The position numbers and the translations under genes are program-made. A stretch of 11,771 bases of DNA from assembly GCA_016938395.1 (NCBI GenBank), contig JAFGUS010000148.1:1-11771 (forward strand). Direction: 5' to 3'. Shown here in pieces: positions 1 to 7,128 of this stretch (the first letter of the stretch is position 1; every line of letters starts with the position of its first letter). Under the pieces are notes generated by a model that was not told where the DNA came from, made no database searches, and saw only the letters and a program-made list of their open reading frames with translations. The DNA comes from Coriobacteriia bacterium. Lineage in GTDB: Bacteria; Actinomycetota; Coriobacteriia; Anaerosomatales; Anaerosomataceae.

Positions 1-4
1 AAGC

Positions 5-18
5 CGGCCTTTCGGCCG
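5..18. terminator. Possible terminator hairpin of an upstream gene
   Basis: A 5-bp GC stem (CGGCC / GGCCG) with a TTTC loop sits at the very left edge. A short T run (27-30) follows, but 8 bases beyond the stem, which is far for a good intrinsic terminator. The stem may continue to the left of the window. It could close an unseen upstream gene, or be a chance GC palindrome. Confidence 0.25.
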
Positions 19-52
19 ACCGTGCCTTTTCGGGGAGCGATCCGATGTGCGC

Positions 53-80
53 TTTTCAAACCCTCACGTACACTTACTGT
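53..80 (+). promoter_or_regulatory. Weak candidate promoter for the sortase gene group
   Basis: TTTTCA (53-58) and TACTGT (75-80) are separated by 16 bases and lie about 100 bases before the sortase start. Both boxes match the sigma-70 consensus only partly. This is the most AT-rich spot in the leading 180 bases, which is the main reason to name it. Inference only. Confidence 0.25.
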
Positions 81-121
81 ATCGGCACGGCCGTGCATGG
101 ACTTTACGGTTCTGTGCGGTA

Positions 122-142
122 CGTCACAGACTGGCTGTGACG
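122..142. repeat. Perfect 8-bp inverted repeat upstream of the sortase
   Basis: CGTCACAG (122-129) and CTGTGACG (135-142) are exact reverse complements around a 5-base spacer, ACTGG. The repeat ends 38 bases before the sortase start, after the candidate promoter, so it would lie in the transcript leader as a hairpin or act as an operator. There is no T run after it, so it is not a standard terminator. The half-sites contain TCACA/TGTGA, but in the opposite order to a CRP site. Confidence 0.5.
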
Positions 143-180
143 GTCGTCTCAGAGCAACACGATGCGGGAGAAGGGTGGAC

Positions 181-858
181 GTGGTGCGTGGGATCTCATG
201 GCGACGAGCCGCGAGCAACGTGCTCCTTGGCATCGCGCTCGGCCTCATCTCCTACTACGCGCTCACCGAGCTCGTGGGCTGGCTTGGTCAGCGTGATCTG
301 CGCGAACAGGCGGCCGAGGTGCAGACGTTCACCACAGGCGTGCCCGAGGCCCTCGTCGAGCAGCAGGAGGAGCCTCCTGCCGCGCTCGACTTCGATGACT
401 GGGACGCCGAGGACCGTGCGTACTGGGAGGGTCTCGAGGACGGGGAGCCGTTCGGCAGGCTCGTCATCCCCGCAATGGAGCTCGATGTCATCGTGGTGAA
501 GGGCGCCACGCCCGCCACGCTCCGCCAGGGTCCCGGCTGGATCGGGTGGACGGACCTGCCCGGCCCCACCGGGACCTGCGGCATCTCGGGTCACCGCACA
601 ACGTACGGTGCTCCCTTCCGGCGGCTGGACGAGGTGGCCGAGGGTGATACCATCGACCTGTTCTCGCCGTATCGGCGGTACCGGTACGAAGTCACCGCGT
701 CACTCGTGGTACTGCCGAACCAGGTAGAAGTAGTGGCCTCTACCGAGCAGCCCACTCTGACGCTGACGGCCTGTCATCCGCCCTACAGTGCAGCGTATCG
801 CCTGGCGATACAGGCGAGCCTTGTCGAGGCGCAGCGGATCACTGAGACATCGGAGTGA
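181..858 (+). CDS. Membrane-anchored sortase, class E-like
   Basis: A cysteine transpeptidase that joins secreted proteins carrying a C-terminal sorting signal to the cell envelope, acting at the outer face of the membrane. The 225-residue protein starts with a short basic segment and one membrane helix (about residues 10-31). An acidic linker and the sortase barrel follow. The catalytic triad is visible: His138 in SGHRTTYGAPF, Cys198 in TLTLTACHP, and Arg207 in AYRLAI. The GHRTTYGAPF block is typical of actinobacterial class E (housekeeping) enzymes. I chose the GTG at 181 because AGAAGGG (169-175) lies 5 bases upstream; GTG 184 is equally possible. The frame stays open to 22, but that extension has no ribosome site and no sortase-like sequence. 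The epimerase begins 9 bases after the stop, so the two are probably co-transcribed. No sorting-signal substrate lies in the window. Confidence 0.9.
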   Translation: MVRGISWRRAASNVLLGIALGLISYYALTELVGWLGQRDLREQAAEVQTFTTGVPEALVEQQEEPPAALDFDDWDAEDRAYWEGLEDGEPFGRLVIPAMELDVIVVKGATPATLRQGPGWIGWTDLPGPTGTCGISGHRTTYGAPFRRLDEVAEGDTIDLFSPYRRYRYEVTASLVVLPNQVEVVASTEQPTLTLTACHPPYSAAYRLAIQASLVEAQRITETSE

Positions 859-867
859 GGAGCACAC

Positions 868-1809
868 ATGCGAGCGGTCATCACCGGCGGCGCGGGCTTC
901 ATTGGTAGCAGTATCGTGCACGCGGCCCTGAGCGGCGGTTGGGAGGTCCTCGTCATCGACGACCTCTCTACCGGGTCGGTGGCCAACGTGCATCCCGCTG
1001 CCGGTTTCAGGCGGCTCGACGTCACGGAGCCTGGCCTTGCGGAGGTCATCGTTGAGGCACGACCCGACGTGGTCATCCATCTCGCAGCCCAAGTGAGCGT
1101 AGCGGCGTCGATCGTCGATCCGGACAACGACCGCCGGGTCAACGTGGGTGGAACCCGGGCGGTAGCCGAGGCCGCGGCGGCCGCGGGAGCGCACCGCGTG
1201 CTCTTCGCCTCGTCGGCGGCGGTCTATGGCGAGCCACAGGAGCTGCCGCTCACCGAGACATCCCCCACCGAGCCAGCGGTACCGTACGGGCGCTCCAAGC
1301 TCGATGCCGAAGCGGTGCTCGCTGAGGTGTTGCGTCCGGCCGGTGTCGACTTCGCGTGTTTGCGTCTCGCCAACGTCTACGGCCCACGGCAGCGCGCGGA
1401 GGGCGAGGGAGGCGCGGTTGCAGAGTTCGCGTCGCGCATGACCTCGGGTCGAACACCGGTGATCTTCGGCACCGGCACTCAGACGCGCGACTTCATCTTC
1501 GTCGCCGATGTGGTGAACGCCTTCGTCGAGGCCGCACTTCACGAGGGCATCCTCGCGGGTGCTGGTCCCGACGGTCCCGCGTACAACATCTCGACCGGGC
1601 GCGCAACGTCGGTTCTGATGCTCGTCGAGGGTCTCCGGATGGCTACGCGCTACCTGGGCGACATCGAGCATGAGCCCGCACGGCCCGGTGACGTGGAGGA
1701 GAGCGTGCTCGACTTCGCGAAGGCCGAGCGGACGTTCGGCTGGCGGGCGAACGTGGATCTACAGACTGGTCTGGGCGGAACAGCCGCCTGGTTCACGCAA
1801 CAGGCATGA
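868..1809 (+). CDS. NAD-dependent sugar-nucleotide epimerase/dehydratase (GalE-like)
   Basis: A 313-residue extended short-chain dehydrogenase that probably interconverts or modifies UDP- or dTDP-sugars for envelope polysaccharide. The N-terminal Rossmann motif GGAGFIGS (residues 7-14, GxxGxxG) binds NAD. DDLSTG (31-36) is the usual adenosine-ribose contact of UDP-glucose 4-epimerases. The catalytic set is Ser115/Ser116 with Tyr140 and Lys144 (YGRSK). RPGDVEES (272-279) matches the substrate-binding tail of this family. Length is normal. The ATG at 868 follows GTGAGGAG at a good distance and lies 9 bases after the sortase stop. The stop overlaps the next gene by ATGA, so the three genes look like one transcription unit. 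Exact substrate cannot be read from sequence: UDP-glucose 4-epimerase is the first guess, dTDP-glucose dehydratase-type or other epimerase the alternatives. Confidence 0.88.
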   Translation: MRAVITGGAGFIGSSIVHAALSGGWEVLVIDDLSTGSVANVHPAAGFRRLDVTEPGLAEVIVEARPDVVIHLAAQVSVAASIVDPDNDRRVNVGGTRAVAEAAAAAGAHRVLFASSAAVYGEPQELPLTETSPTEPAVPYGRSKLDAEAVLAEVLRPAGVDFACLRLANVYGPRQRAEGEGGAVAEFASRMTSGRTPVIFGTGTQTRDFIFVADVVNAFVEAALHEGILAGAGPDGPAYNISTGRATSVLMLVEGLRMATRYLGDIEHEPARPGDVEESVLDFAKAERTFGWRANVDLQTGLGGTAAWFTQQA

Positions 1810-2375
1810 GCAACGCGCCGGATACCGGTGCCGAGGCCCGTCGGCTCGATGCGCTCTATCGGGCGAAGGCGGCAGCCGAGATTGCCGGGGCCGACGCGCT
1901 CGTGAAGGGTGCCACCGAGGTGGCGTCGATCGGCGACGAGATGGCCGATGTGCTGCTCGTCAAAGGAGAGCCGGGGCCAGCGGACCGGAAGGCACGCCGG
2001 GTGTTGGCCGGGCCCGATGGAGAGGCGGCCGGGAAGGCCCTCGATGCGCTCGGCCTTTCGTGTGCGCGCTACGCGATGTGTTCGCGGGTAGGCCGTGCTG
2101 ATGAGGCGACCCGCGCGCAGCGGCTACGCCTTATCGTGGAGGCCGTGGATCCCCGCGTCATCGTCGCGCTTGATGCCCGTGCCTCCGCCGATCTCGCTGC
2201 GGCGTTTGAGATCGACGTGCCCCACCCGGGCGTGATGCTGCGCGTGCTCGGCAGGGATGTGGTGGCGATCGATGGGCTTGAGGCGTCGCTCGCTGACGAC
2301 CAGCTCAAGCGACGCGTGTGGGGTCAGCTACAGGCGCTGAGGCCGGCGCCCGAAACGAAGAACGGGCGTCCCTGA
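1806..2375 (+). CDS. Uracil-DNA glycosylase-superfamily-like protein, possibly degenerate
   Basis: A 189-residue protein without signal peptide or membrane segment. Its layout follows family 4-type uracil-DNA glycosylases. A hydrophobic strand runs into GEPGPADR (54-61, where active enzymes have GEAPG followed by acidic residues). AGPDGEAAGKALDALGL (69 on) resembles the GxAGxLLdxxL helix. DPRVIVALDARASADL (115-130) resembles the kPkvIvaLGatA strand-helix. VPHPGVMLRV (138-147) sits where the HPS motif is expected. Only two cysteines are present (86 and 92), and the N-terminal CxxC of the Fe-S enzymes is missing. The start overlaps the epimerase stop (ATGA) with no clear ribosome site, which points to translational coupling. 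The fold assignment rests on remembered family patterns, not a search. Function is open: active glycosylase, DNA-binding relic, or something new. Confidence 0.6.
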   Translation: MSNAPDTGAEARRLDALYRAKAAAEIAGADALVKGATEVASIGDEMADVLLVKGEPGPADRKARRVLAGPDGEAAGKALDALGLSCARYAMCSRVGRADEATRAQRLRLIVEAVDPRVIVALDARASADLAAAFEIDVPHPGVMLRVLGRDVVAIDGLEASLADDQLKRRVWGQLQALRPAPETKNGRP

Positions 2376-2387
2376 GAGGGACGCCCG
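2363..2387. terminator. Hairpin terminator between convergent genes
   Basis: CGGGCGTCCCT (2363-2373) and AGGGACGCCCG (2377-2387) form a perfect 11-bp stem with a 3-base loop, GAG. The TGA stop of the UDG-like gene (2373-2375) lies at the top of the hairpin. On the minus strand the stem is followed by a T-rich run (TTCTTCGTTTC), so it reads best as the terminator of the ferredoxin gene. On the plus strand no T run follows, so termination there is less certain. Confidence 0.75.
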
Positions 2388-2411
2388 CCAGCGGTGACGG
2401 AGTGGATGTGC

Positions 2412-2600
2412 TCAGTCCTCTTCGATCTCGGTGATCGCGCCCATCGGGCACTCCTCCATGCAGGTGCCGCACGCGGTGCAGTCGTCCTCGTTCACCGGCT
2501 GCGCCACGTCATCCACGAGCTCGAGCACACCCTCGGGGCACGCATCCACGCAGATGCCGCATCCGGAGCAGTCGTCCTCGTTGATGATCGGTCGGGGCAT
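2412..2600 (-). CDS. 2[4Fe-4S] ferredoxin, clostridial type
   Basis: A 62-residue soluble electron carrier that serves low-potential redox enzymes in the cytoplasm. Two complete cluster motifs of the form CxxCxxCxxxCP are visible. The first is Cys11, Cys14, Cys17, Cys21; the second is Cys41, Cys44, Cys47, Cys51. Each set of three plus the remote fourth cysteine of the other builds one cubane. The protein is acidic and ends in EIEED, as usual for this family. The ATG is fixed by a strong GAAGGAG just upstream on the minus strand and by the conserved length. It stands alone, convergent to the UDG-like gene and divergent from dnaK, so its redox partner cannot be inferred from neighbours. A good promoter lies about 55-85 bases upstream, and the leader can form a small GC hairpin (2621-2638). 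Confidence 0.95.
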   Translation of the reverse strand: MPRPIINEDDCSGCGICVDACPEGVLELVDDVAQPVNEDDCTACGTCMEECPMGAITEIEED

Positions 2601-2622
2601 GAAATCTCCTTCGGTGCGTTCG

Positions 2623-2690
2623 CCGCTCTTGCGCGGCGGCGGTTATGTCGCGGGGATAGTACCGAAGCACCGTGCCGTGCGCAAGAGCGG
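2623..2690. repeat. 12-bp perfect inverted repeat bracketing the ferredoxin promoter
   Basis: CCGCTCTTGCGC (2623-2634) and GCGCAAGAGCGG (2679-2690) are exact reverse complements, 44 bases apart (56 centre to centre). One arm covers the ferredoxin -35 box, the other lies in its transcribed leader. Possible roles are a two-site operator for looping, or relics of a duplicated regulator site. The first arm also takes part in a local 6-bp hairpin. Confidence 0.6.
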
Positions 2691-2778
2691 ATGTGGCCGG
2701 TTTGGTGGAGGGTCGGTGCAGCCATACCGTGGTGCGGTTTCGCGACTCCGTCTGGCGGGTATAGTACATAAGCACAGT
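2650..2778. repeat. 24-base direct repeat shared by ferredoxin and dnaK upstream regions
   Basis: Copy 1 spans 2650-2673 and copy 2 spans 2755-2778, matching at 20 of 24 positions. The shared pattern is GCGGG, one variable base, ATAGTAC, two variable bases, AAGCAC, one variable base, GT. The copies are offset by 105 bases, about ten helical turns. Copy 1 covers the ferredoxin -10 box. Copy 2 ends 8 bases before the dnaK -35 box. The rest of the interval shows no such similarity. Confidence 0.6.
2656..2684 (-). promoter_or_regulatory. Promoter of the ferredoxin gene
   Basis: On the minus strand TTGCGC (plus 2684-2679) and TACTAT (plus 2661-2656) are exactly 17 bases apart. Transcription would start near 2649, giving a leader of about 50 bases. 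The -10 box lies inside the first copy of the 24-base direct repeat, and the -35 box lies inside one arm of a 12-bp inverted repeat. Confidence 0.6.
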
Positions 2779-2786
2779 CACATAAC

Positions 2787-2815
2787 TTGACAATGCATCA
2801 CTAAGATTTGATACT
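2787..2815 (+). promoter_or_regulatory. dnaK operon promoter with degenerate HAIR-like operator
   Basis: A consensus -35 box TTGACA (2787-2792) and GATACT (2810-2815) are 17 bases apart, so transcription would begin near 2822 and leave a leader of about 109 bases. Over the same bases, CTTGACA (2786-2792), seven bases, then ACTAAG (2800-2805) resembles the HspR operator HAIR (CTTGAGT, N7, ACTCAAG), with 5 of 7 matches on the left and one base missing on the right. HspR bound there would block RNA polymerase. A second, weaker -10-like box TATAGT lies at 2760-2765. No CIRCE element is present. Confidence 0.65.
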
Positions 2816-2930
2816 TCAGGAGACGGAGTCCGGCGCGGCGGTGCGAATCGCCTCCCGGCCGTGGCATCTCATCAGTAGTCAACAAGCCGCTCCGGAGTCT
2901 GCCGGGGAGGATCCGAAAGGAGCACGGACC

Positions 2931-4817
2931 ATGGGCAAGATCATCGGCATCGACCTGGGGACCACCAACTCGGCGGTCGCGGTCATGGAGGGCGGCGAGC
3001 CAACGATCATCGTGAACGCCGAGGGCGACCGCACCACGCCGTCGGTCGTCGCATTCCGCAAAGACGGCGAGCGCATCGTGGGCAAGGCGGCCAAGAACCA
3101 GGCCATCACCAACCCCGAGAACACCGTAACGTCCATCAAGCGCTTCATCGGCCGCAAGTTCGAGGAGACCTCCTCGGAGCGCGGAACGATTGCCTACACC
3201 GTCGAGAAGGGCAAGGACGGTCGCGCCGTCGTTGCGGTGGAGGGTAAGCACCTCACACCCGAGGAGATCTCGGCGATGGTGATCGGCAAACTCAAGGCGG
3301 ACGCCGAGGCGTACCTCGGCCAGCCGGTCACCGAGGCCGTGATCACGGTCCCGGCGTACTTCAACGACTCACAGCGCCAGGCCACTAAGGACGCTGGCAA
3401 GATCGCCGGCCTCGAGGTCAAGCGCATCATCAACGAACCCACGGCCGCTGCGCTCGCCTACGGTCTCGACAAGGGTGCCCACGACCAGACGATCCTCGTG
3501 TTCGACCTCGGCGGCGGCACGTTCGACGTGTCGGTGCTCGAGATCGGCGAGGGTGTCTTCGAAGTGAAGAGCACGAGCGGCGACAACCATCTCGGTGGCG
3601 ACGACTGGGACCAGAGGGTCATCGACTGGCTCGCCGAGAAGTTCTCAGGCGACCACGGCATCGACCTGCGCAAGGACAAGATGGCGTTGCAGCGCTTGAA
3701 GGACGCGGCGGAGAAGTCCAAGATTGAACTCTCCACCACCCAGACCGCGCAGATCAACCTGCCCTTCGTCACTGCGGATGCGTCGGGCCCGAAGCACCTC
3801 GACTACTCGCTCTCTCGCGCCGAGTTCCAGAAGATCACGAGCGACCTGCTCGATCGGTGCAAGAAGCCCGTGGAGACTGCGATCAAGGACGCGGGCATCA
3901 AGGCGTCGGACATCGACCACGTGATCCTGGTTGGCGGGTCGACACGCATGCCGGCGGTTCAGGAACTCGTCAAGGGCATCACCGGCAAGGACCCCCACAA
4001 GGGCGTCAACCCTGACGAGGTCGTTGCCATCGGCGCGGCCATTCAGGGCGGCGTGCTCGGCGGCGATGTCAAGGACATCCTGCTCCTCGACGTCACCCCG
4101 CTCTCGCTGGGCGTTGAGACCCTCGGCGGCGTGATGACCAAGCTCATCGAGCGCAACACCACGATTCCCACCCGCAAGAGTGAGACCTTCACCACGGCGG
4201 CCGACGGCCAGACCTCGGTGGAGATCCACGTGCTGCAGGGCGAGCGCGAGATGGCGGCGTACAACAAGACGCTCGGCAAGTTCCACCTGATGAACATCCC
4301 GCCGGCGCCGCGCGGCATCCCGCAGATCGAGGTAGCGTTCGACATTGATGCCAACGGTATCGTGAACGTGTCGGCCAAGGACCTCGGCACCGGCCAGGAG
4401 CAGAAGATCACCATCACCGGCACGACTGCCCTCTCCGACGAGGAGGTCGAGCGCATGGTGACCGATGCGGAGAGCCACGCGGATGAGGACCGCAAGAAGA
4501 AGGAAGAGGCCGAGGTGCGCAATACCGCCGACAGTCTCGTGTACGGCACCGAGAAGACTCTCGTGGACCTCGGCGAGAAGGTGCCCGAGGAGACGAGGAG
4601 CGATATCGAGGCGGCGATCGCCGACGTCAAGAAAGCCCTCGAGGGTGACGACATCGATGCGATCCGCGCTGCAACGACCGCGCTTCAGGAGAAGAGCTAC
4701 AAGCTTGCCGAGATCGTGTATCAGCAGGTGAGCGAGGAGCAGGCGGCCGGTGGCGGGTCTGCCGAAGGCGCCGGCGATGAAGAAGTGGCCGACTACGAGG
4801 TCGTTGACGAGGAGTAG
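2931..4817 (+). CDS. dnaK: Molecular chaperone DnaK (Hsp70)
   Basis: ATP-driven cytoplasmic chaperone that binds exposed hydrophobic segments of unfolded proteins and, in the HspR system, also serves as co-repressor. The 628-residue length is normal. The nucleotide-binding domain carries GIDLGTTNS (6-14), [13 protein letters not shown] (from 192) and GGSTRMP (335-341). The interdomain linker with DVTPLSLG (from 387) follows, then the beta-sandwich substrate domain, a helical lid, and an acidic tail ending in DEE. I chose the ATG at 2931 because AAAGGAG (2916-2922) sits 8 bases upstream and the protein then starts with the canonical [10 protein letters not shown]. The open frame back to 2808 runs into the promoter and is not coding. 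The TAG stop is followed after 5 bases by grpE. First gene of the stress operon. Confidence 0.98.
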   Translation: MGKIIGIDLGTTNSAVAVMEGGEPTIIVNAEGDRTTPSVVAFRKDGERIVGKAAKNQAITNPENTVTSIKRFIGRKFEETSSERGTIAYTVEKGKDGRAVVAVEGKHLTPEEISAMVIGKLKADAEAYLGQPVTEAVITVPAYFNDSQRQATKDAGKIAGLEVKRIINEPTAAALAYGLDKGAHDQTILVFDLGGGTFDVSVLEIGEGVFEVKSTSGDNHLGGDDWDQRVIDWLAEKFSGDHGIDLRKDKMALQRLKDAAEKSKIELSTTQTAQINLPFVTADASGPKHLDYSLSRAEFQKITSDLLDRCKKPVETAIKDAGIKASDIDHVILVGGSTRMPAVQELVKGITGKDPHKGVNPDEVVAIGAAIQGGVLGGDVKDILLLDVTPLSLGVETLGGVMTKLIERNTTIPTRKSETFTTAADGQTSVEIHVLQGEREMAAYNKTLGKFHLMNIPPAPRGIPQIEVAFDIDANGIVNVSAKDLGTGQEQKITITGTTALSDEEVERMVTDAESHADEDRKKKEEAEVRNTADSLVYGTEKTLVDLGEKVPEETRSDIEAAIADVKKALEGDDIDAIRAATTALQEKSYKLAEIVYQQVSEEQAAGGGSAEGAGDEEVADYEVVDEE

Positions 4818-4822
4818 TGGCC

Positions 4823-5464
4823 ATGGACCGCACGCGCAGAGATCCGGCCGGGGGTAACCCCTCCGGTCTCGGTCCTCGGGAAGACCGCCCTGCTGAGGTT
4901 CCCTTCGGGGCTCCCCCGGCAGGCTCGCCCGTGACCGATCCTGAGCTTGAGACCGATTTGGGCGCGGAGTTCGAGTTCCGCGGCGACGTGCTCGAAGGGG
5001 ATTTGGAGCAGGCCCGGCGCGAGGCGGCCGCCCACCTGGAGACCGCTCAGCGCGTGCAGGCGGAGTTCGACAACTACCGCAAGCGGGTCGCCCGCGATGC
5101 GGAGGATGCCGCCAAGCGCGCCGGGCAGCGGGTGATCGCCGAGATCCTGCCCGCACTTGACAACCTCGAGCGCGCGCTTATGCACGTGGAGGCAGGTGGG
5201 GGCGGCACCGAACTCGCGGGCGGTGTCCGGATGGTGCTCGAGCAGGTACTCGACGTGTTCGCCAAGGAGGGTGTTGAGCGCATCGACCCGGCGGGTAAGC
5301 CTTTCGATCCAAACGAGCATCAGGCGGTCGGGCAGGCGCAGCGGACCGACGTCCCCGAAGGTACGGTGATCGAGGTCTACCAGTCGGGCTACCGGATGCA
5401 TGGTCGTGTTATCCGGCCGGCGACGGTCGTGGTAAGCACCGGAGGTCCCTCGGCAGGGGAGTAA
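4823..5464 (+). CDS. grpE: Nucleotide exchange factor GrpE
   Basis: Dimeric co-chaperone that releases ADP from DnaK and thereby resets it for the next client; its long helix also acts as a temperature sensor in the family. The protein has 213 residues. About 55 residues of low-complexity Pro/Gly/acidic N-terminus precede a long coiled-coil helix containing DNYRKR (83-88) and the NLERAL segment. The C-terminal beta domain carries GVERI, GKPFDPNEHQAV (from 158) and GYRMHGRVIRPATVVVS. The ATG at 4823 is favoured since GAGGAG (4809-4814) lies 8 bases upstream. GTG at 4817, overlapping the dnaK stop, is only 2 bases from that site. dnaJ begins 3 bases after the stop, so the three genes are translated from one message. 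Confidence 0.96.
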   Translation: MDRTRRDPAGGNPSGLGPREDRPAEVPFGAPPAGSPVTDPELETDLGAEFEFRGDVLEGDLEQARREAAAHLETAQRVQAEFDNYRKRVARDAEDAAKRAGQRVIAEILPALDNLERALMHVEAGGGGTELAGGVRMVLEQVLDVFAKEGVERIDPAGKPFDPNEHQAVGQAQRTDVPEGTVIEVYQSGYRMHGRVIRPATVVVSTGGPSAGE

Positions 5465-5467
5465 GTC

Positions 5468-6607
5468 ATGGCCGACAAGGACTACTACGACATACTCGGC
5501 GTGCCGAAGACGGCCACCGCCGATGAGATAAAGAAGGCGTACCGCAAGCAGGCCCGCAAGCACCACCCCGACACGGGCGGCTCCGAGGCGAAGTTCAAGG
5601 AGCTCAACGAGGCGTACGAGATCCTCTCCGATGAGGAGAAGCGGAAGCAGTACGACACCTACGGCCGCTACTTCGGCGGGAACATGCCGCCGGGTGGCGC
5701 GCCGGGAGGCACTGGTGCGGGATGGCCGGGTGGTGCCGGTGGCTGGCCGGGCGGATTTCCGGGTGGCGCAGCTGGCCACACCACCGTGGACATGGGCGAC
5801 CTGGGTGACCTCTTCGGCACCTTCTTCGGTGGTGGCGCCGGGGGTGGACGCAAGGCGAGCGCCCGCCGCGGTACGGACCTTCAGTACGACCTGACCGTGA
5901 CCTTCGACGAGGCGCTTGCGGGCACATCGACGAAGGTGGATGTGAAGCGGACGGAGCCGTGTCCCACCTGCAAGGGCACGGGCGCGAAGCCGGGCACAAG
6001 CGCGAGCACCTGCCCCACGTGTTCCGGTAGCGGTCATGTGAGCCAGGGCCAGGGTGTGTTCGGCTTCTCGCGTCCCTGCCCGCGATGCGGCGGGAGCGGG
6101 AAGATCGTCGAGCACCCGTGTGTCACGTGCAAAGGCAAGGGCACGGTGGTGCGCGCGAAGCCGCTCACCGTGAACATCCCGCCAGGCGTGACCGATGGTG
6201 GCAAGCTGCGGTTCGCGGGCAAGGGCGAGTCGGGCACGGGTGGTGCCCCGGCGGGCGACCTGTACGTGGTGACGCACATCAAGCCGCACCCGTACTACAC
6301 CCGCGATGGTGCGGACGTGGTCATGGATCTGCCGGTGACGATCACCGAGGCCGCCCTCGGCGCCGAGGTGACGGTGCCGACCCCGGACGGCGGCAAGGTG
6401 AAGCTCAAGGTGGCGCCGGGAACGCGGGACGGCAAGGTCCTCAGAGTGCCGGGCAAGGGTGCGCCCAAGCTCAAGGGCAAGGGCTCCGGCGATCTCAAGG
6501 TGCGCGTCCGGATCGCGGTGCCCGAGAAGCTCACCAGCGAGCAGAAGGAGCTGTTGCGCCGCTTCGAGTCGTCGCGCGATGAGGACGTCAGGGCGCACAT
6601 CGCGTAG
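5468..6607 (+). CDS. dnaJ: Co-chaperone DnaJ (type I Hsp40)
   Basis: Delivers unfolded clients to DnaK and stimulates its ATPase. All type I parts are present in 379 residues. The J domain has its HPD motif at 33-35. A glycine-rich stretch follows (about 74-120), unusually rich in GWPGG units rather than plain G/F, and ending in a DLFGTFFGG segment. Four zinc-binding repeats CxxCxGxG start at residues 165, 182, 204 and 218. Two C-terminal client-binding beta domains and a dimerising end complete the protein. The ATG is preceded by AGGGGAG at a suitable distance and lies 3 bases after grpE. hspR follows 15 bases downstream. This copy belongs to the HspR-controlled operon; actinobacteria often carry a second dnaJ elsewhere. 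Confidence 0.97.
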   Translation: MADKDYYDILGVPKTATADEIKKAYRKQARKHHPDTGGSEAKFKELNEAYEILSDEEKRKQYDTYGRYFGGNMPPGGAPGGTGAGWPGGAGGWPGGFPGGAAGHTTVDMGDLGDLFGTFFGGGAGGGRKASARRGTDLQYDLTVTFDEALAGTSTKVDVKRTEPCPTCKGTGAKPGTSASTCPTCSGSGHVSQGQGVFGFSRPCPRCGGSGKIVEHPCVTCKGKGTVVRAKPLTVNIPPGVTDGGKLRFAGKGESGTGGAPAGDLYVVTHIKPHPYYTRDGADVVMDLPVTITEAALGAEVTVPTPDGGKVKLKVAPGTRDGKVLRVPGKGAPKLKGKGSGDLKVRVRIAVPEKLTSEQKELLRRFESSRDEDVRAHIA

Positions 6608-6622
6608 GGAAGGAGTCCGGCC

Positions 6623-7036
6623 GTGGTGAGACAGCAACGCAGCGGCGGCAAGGACCTGCCGGTCTACATGATCAGCGTGGCGGCCGAGCTCGCCGGCGTT
6701 CACCCGCAGACGCTTCGCATCTACGAGCGCAAGATGCTCGTGCAACCGAGGCGGTCGCCGGGTGGAACGAGGCTGTACTCGGAGGCCGACATCGAACGGC
6801 TGCGGCTCATCCAGCGTCTCACGCAGGACGAGGGCGTGAACCTGGCCGGGGTCATGCGGATCATCGAGCTCGAGATGGAAAAGGAGCGGCTCGAGGCGCA
6901 GCTTGCCGCGGCCGAGGCCGCGGCGTCAAAAGCCGAGCGGCGTCTGGTCAGGGAGATCAACGAGTTCCGTCGGAGCACGCGGGCCGACATCGTCCATGTG
7001 CCGCGCGGCGGCATCGTCAGGCGGGAGCAACGATGA
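6623..7036 (+). CDS. hspR: Heat-shock repressor HspR (MerR family)
   Basis: Autoregulatory repressor of the dnaK operon, and in related bacteria of clpB. It binds HAIR inverted repeats, and DnaK helps it bind, so repression fades when DnaK is busy with unfolded protein. In 137 residues the MerR winged-helix region is clear: [19 protein letters not shown] (18-36), then the wing [20 protein letters not shown] coiled-coil segment rich in Glu, Ala and Leu (about 76-107) and a basic tail follow. There are no effector-binding domain or metal ligands, as usual for HspR. The GTG at 6623 is preceded by AAGGAG (6610-6615) 7 bases upstream; GTG 6626 is a possible alternative. The stop overlaps a small downstream frame by ATGA. 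Confidence 0.95.
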   Translation: MVRQQRSGGKDLPVYMISVAAELAGVHPQTLRIYERKMLVQPRRSPGGTRLYSEADIERLRLIQRLTQDEGVNLAGVMRIIELEMEKERLEAQLAAAEAAASKAERRLVREINEFRRSTRADIVHVPRGGIVRREQR

Positions 7037-7128
7037 GCGATGGCAGCAGGAAGGGCGATCCGCGCGGCGCCCTCGTGCGGTTCCTCGAAGGAGTGCGCTC
7101 GGGTGAGATCGCCGGAGGACCGCTTTGA
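7033..7128 (+). CDS. Small unlisted frame coupled to hspR, 31 residues
   Basis: ATG at 7033 overlaps the hspR stop (ATGA) and has GGGAG (7023-7027) 5 bases upstream, which is a plausible initiation site. The predicted peptide is hydrophilic and glycine-rich at both ends, with one short amphipathic stretch, [14 protein letters not shown] (13-26). It has no cysteine, signal peptide or membrane segment. About three quarters of its codons end in G or C, close to neighbouring genes but slightly lower. I do not recognise the peptide. It may be a real small protein of the stress operon, or a chance frame left by the tail of hspR. Confidence 0.4.
   Translation: MSDGSRKGDPRGALVRFLEGVRSGEIAGGPL

Noticed and set aside
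22..180. N-terminal extension of the sortase
   Set aside because: The extension contains several cysteines and no membrane or signal character, covers the inverted repeat and has no ribosome site. GTG 181 has one.
700..1671. Minus-strand open frame opposite the epimerase
   Set aside because: It lies over a complete Rossmann-fold enzyme with all catalytic residues. No ribosome site and no recognisable domain.
2808..2930. N-terminal extension of DnaK from TTG 2808
   Set aside because: The start would lie inside the promoter, and DnaK proteins begin at [10 protein letters not shown], which has its own strong ribosome site.
2601..2930. CIRCE (HrcA) operator for the dnaK operon
   Set aside because: No TTAGCACTC-N9-GAGTGCTAA-like sequence is present. 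The AAGCAC words belong to a direct repeat rather than an inverted one.
4793..6745. Long minus-strand open frame across grpE and dnaJ
   Set aside because: Same GC third-position effect; the plus-strand genes are unmistakable and this frame has no recognisable domain.
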